Assembly: GCF_005239225.2 (NCBI RefSeq)
Contig: NC_133296.1
Span: forward strand, 3,286,001 to 3,350,000
Direction of reading: 5' to 3'
DNA: 64,000 nt
Source of the DNA: Populus alba
Lineage: Eukaryota; Streptophyta; Magnoliopsida; Malpighiales; Salicaceae
Shown: piece after piece, positions 61,806 through 64,000 of the stretch
Layout: the number at the start of each line of letters is the position of its first letter
How positions within the stretch are numbered: position 1 is the stretch's first letter
Position numbers and translations under genes: made by a program
The notes under the pieces: model-generated
What the model saw: the letters and a program-made list of their open reading frames with translations, nothing else
Database searches by the model: none
What the model was told of the DNA's origin: nothing

Positions 61806-63285
61806 CTGCAGTTGTGTAGTTATTATACTAATTAATCTTATTAATGGAAGAGTTGCAAGAGGATGTGCTACATTGTTTCGACCTTCTTAGCTGGATCTTT
61901 CATGGCTTTGGCTGGTGTCTAATAAAGGAATAGAACAAAACATATGGAATCTTTACTTTTCTCGACAACCAAACAACTAAGGATAGAGAAAAGGAAAAAG
62001 ATAGTCTGTGGCTAAGCTACCAAACGTTACACCCGTGAATGCAAATTTTATGCTGTCCGAATCCATTGTGCACCATAATTTATATAAGAAAAATCCCCTT
62101 TTCACAAACGGGACCATGAGATACACATAAAAATATATGGTGCTTTTTTTGTTCGTAAAGATTACTTCTCTTTTTTAAAAAAAAAAAACTATGGTGACCA
62201 TATAAGATATATGTCAAGGTGCATGCTTGCCTTATTTTTATTGGATAAAATTGTTTGGAAATGGGAATGAAAAAAAAAAGTGAAGGTTATCCTCTATTTA
62301 GTTAAATTTATAAGAAAAACACAGGTGATACGTTTTTTGTGAAAGAGGAGATTAAGAATAGATATGATCATACTAATCATTTTTTTTTGTGGTCCTAATC
62401 ATTCTGAGAGTGTTAAATATTACCAAAACCCTAATAAATATGTGTTTCAAATCAATTTCAGGGCACAAGTTGTGGGTTGGCCACCCATTAGATCATTCCG
62501 TAAGAATGTCATGGCTGTACAGAAGAACAGCAATGACAACGGTGAAAAATCCGGTAGCGGTGGCGCCGGTGTGGCTTTTGTTAAGGTTAGCATGGATGGT
62601 GCTCCGTATTTACGAAAAGTGGACTTGAAATTATACAAGAGCTACCAAGAACTCTCTGACGCTCTAGGCAAAATGTTCAGCTCCTTCACCATTGGTAATA
62701 AAATGCTACATACATAAATTCCAAATTAGATTATTAAAGTGTAACATATGAATTTAAATAATTATCTTACAAACTCACACCCATTTTGTTTTTTTTTTTT
62801 TTTTTTTTCAAAAGGTAACTGTGGCTCACAAGGAATGAAAGATTTCATGAATGAAAGCAAATTGATAGATCTTTTGAATGGTTCCGAGTATGTGCCAACT
62901 TATGAAGACAGGGATGGAGATTGGATGCTTGTAGGAGATGTTCCATGGGAGTAAGCTCTTAATTAATTTCTTTCATATAATTTTTAATCTCTCACCACAT
63001 CAAGCAATTATTAATTGATCATTGAAGGTAATTACGCCGACTAATTAATTCTTCATTAATTTGGCAGAATGTTTGTGGATTCATGCAAGCGCTTGAGGAT
63101 TATGAAAGGGTCTGAGGCTATTGGACTTGGTTAGTACTGGGCCATGGCAATATTGTCATGAATAAATTCAAATTAATCTGCAAACCATACCTTAAATTGG
63201 TACGGTGAGACTAACATGAAATTTTCTTGATCTTGATCTAATTGCAGCCCCGAGAGCTGTGGAGAAGTGCAAGAACAGAATTTGA
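61094..63285 (+). CDS. Aux/IAA auxin-signalling repressor, IAA7/14/16/17-like
   Basis: Nuclear auxin co-receptor and ARF repressor of the AXR2/SLR/AXR3 subgroup. Five exons keep frame: 61094-61365, 62462-62694, 62815-62950, 63068-63129 and 63248-63285, giving 246 residues, close to IAA7. Domain [12 protein letters not shown] (EAR motif). KR pair: NGKRGFSE. Domain II degron: [13 protein letters not shown], with the GWPPI core that TIR1 reads intact, so normal auxin-triggered turnover is expected. PB1: [19 protein letters not shown] (key Lys), then [20 protein letters not shown] (OPCA acidic cluster) and [13 protein letters not shown]. The C-terminal [11 protein letters not shown] is the nuclear localisation tail of this subgroup, absent from the neighbour. 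Intron 1 is 1.1 kb with a TA microsatellite. An ATG four codons in could also serve as start. Confidence 0.97.
61767..61802. repeat. (TA)n microsatellite in intron 1 of the IAA7/14-like gene
   Basis: An uninterrupted TA run of about 18 units, a likely length-variable marker within an auxin-response gene. Confidence 0.9.
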
Positions 63286-64000
63286 AGTGCTTTTTTCCCA
63301 GTCAATTTGGTCAGCTGATCCAATCGTCCACAGAGAAGAGGAACAGGCTAAAAAGGGATTTGAGCTTTGAAGTTTGGATGTCTATGTACCATGTTTTGTA
63401 TTGTTTTTTTTTTTTTTTTAGTTTTTTCTTTTTCTCATACATAGTAAGTCTCAAGTATATGAGGAAATATGTTTGAAGGGATTTGTTAACTAGCTAGGAG
63501 CATGAAGTAATAATAGAAGAAGATGTTTATAAAACTTCTTTTATTATGTTTGATCATGTGTAATGTTTATTATCAGAATTAAATATGGCTTGCTTAATAA
63601 TGTCCTTAATTATTGTTTCTAGGTTGTCATGAGTGTGTTTTTGTCCCCCTTCTTTTTTGTTTAATGGTGGCAAGGTTTTATTTAACTAATGTATGCATCA
63701 TGAGATTCTCTGCATAATCTGCAATTTTTGAACCATCATAGCAGATTTTTATATTTTGTTTCCCTTTTTTTGTGATTGGTTGAGGAGGCAAAGAATATGA
63801 TCCATGAACAAAGTGATAAGGATGAGGAGCAAGGCCATGTGCTTGCTGCTGTGGGGCATTCATGCCATCCATTGTTTTTTGTTGGCACATTGCTCCCACT
63901 TTGTACCTTTAAAAACCGTTGAAAGTCGATTGATATTTGAAGATGGGAAGGAATCACTTGCAAAAGAATAGTTTGTAAAATAATAATGGGGCATGCATGT
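63286..64000. other. IAA7/14-like 3' UTR and right edge of window
   Basis: The 3' UTR probably extends to about 63600. On the minus strand two overlapping frames are open between 63678 and 63963. One reads QQQAHGLAPHPYHFVHGSYS and has an AG just before its first codons (near 63902), so it could be the last exon of a minus-strand gene beyond the edge. I do not recognise it and the evidence is weak. Confidence 0.3.

Noticed and set aside
63678..63963. Last exon of a further minus-strand gene at the right edge
   Set aside because: Two overlapping frames are open, neither matches a family I know, and the window ends before the rest could be seen. It is noted only as a low-confidence remark in the edge entry.

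Overview
The window is plant nuclear DNA, most likely from a woody eudicot of the willow family (Populus or Salix). The inference rests on spliced genes with GT..AG introns, AT-rich intergenic DNA full of small repeats, tRNA-derived SINE copies, and the gene content. The species call is inference only; no search could be run. There are no prokaryotic operons, CRISPR arrays or viral genes.

Layout. 1-2144 (+): 3' part of a group C bZIP transcription factor gene. 4318-7084 (-): an unrecognised five-exon gene rich in SP/TP sites. 7085-12397: a repeat-rich spacer with SINE copies that share a 3' hairpin and a segmental duplication. 12398-16236 (+): a two-exon thylakoid TatA/Tha4 gene with a 3.4-kb intron. 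16237-22391: AT-rich spacer. 22392-26138 (+): a seven-exon UNE12-type bHLH gene. 27791-28767 (+): a broken PPR gene. 29878-38789 (-): a complete eight-exon Mediator subunit 14 gene. 38790-45819: spacer with a palindrome array and tandem repeats. 45820-46930 (-) and 61094-63285 (+): two divergent Aux/IAA genes of different subgroups, 14.2 kb apart. Their spacer holds an intact-ended hAT-type non-autonomous element, a deleted Copia retrotransposon, two composite repeats, and GC-richer islands with G-box and auxin-response-like motifs. The last 700 bases hold no gene I can name.

The genes do not form a pathway. Most are nuclear regulators (bZIP, bHLH, MED14, two Aux/IAA) and one is a chloroplast protein-transport component. 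The one functionally meaningful neighbourhood is the Aux/IAA pair, an arrangement also known in Arabidopsis (IAA3-IAA17, IAA2-IAA7, IAA1-IAA14). Exon junctions were placed by hand from GT/AG sites and reading-frame continuity; all inner junctions of the genes called complete keep the frame. I found no convincing new biological system. The most unusual items are a partial duplication of MED14 exon 1, a substitution in the bHLH basic region, SINE copies ending in the same perfect hairpin, and an array of three palindromes with one core.
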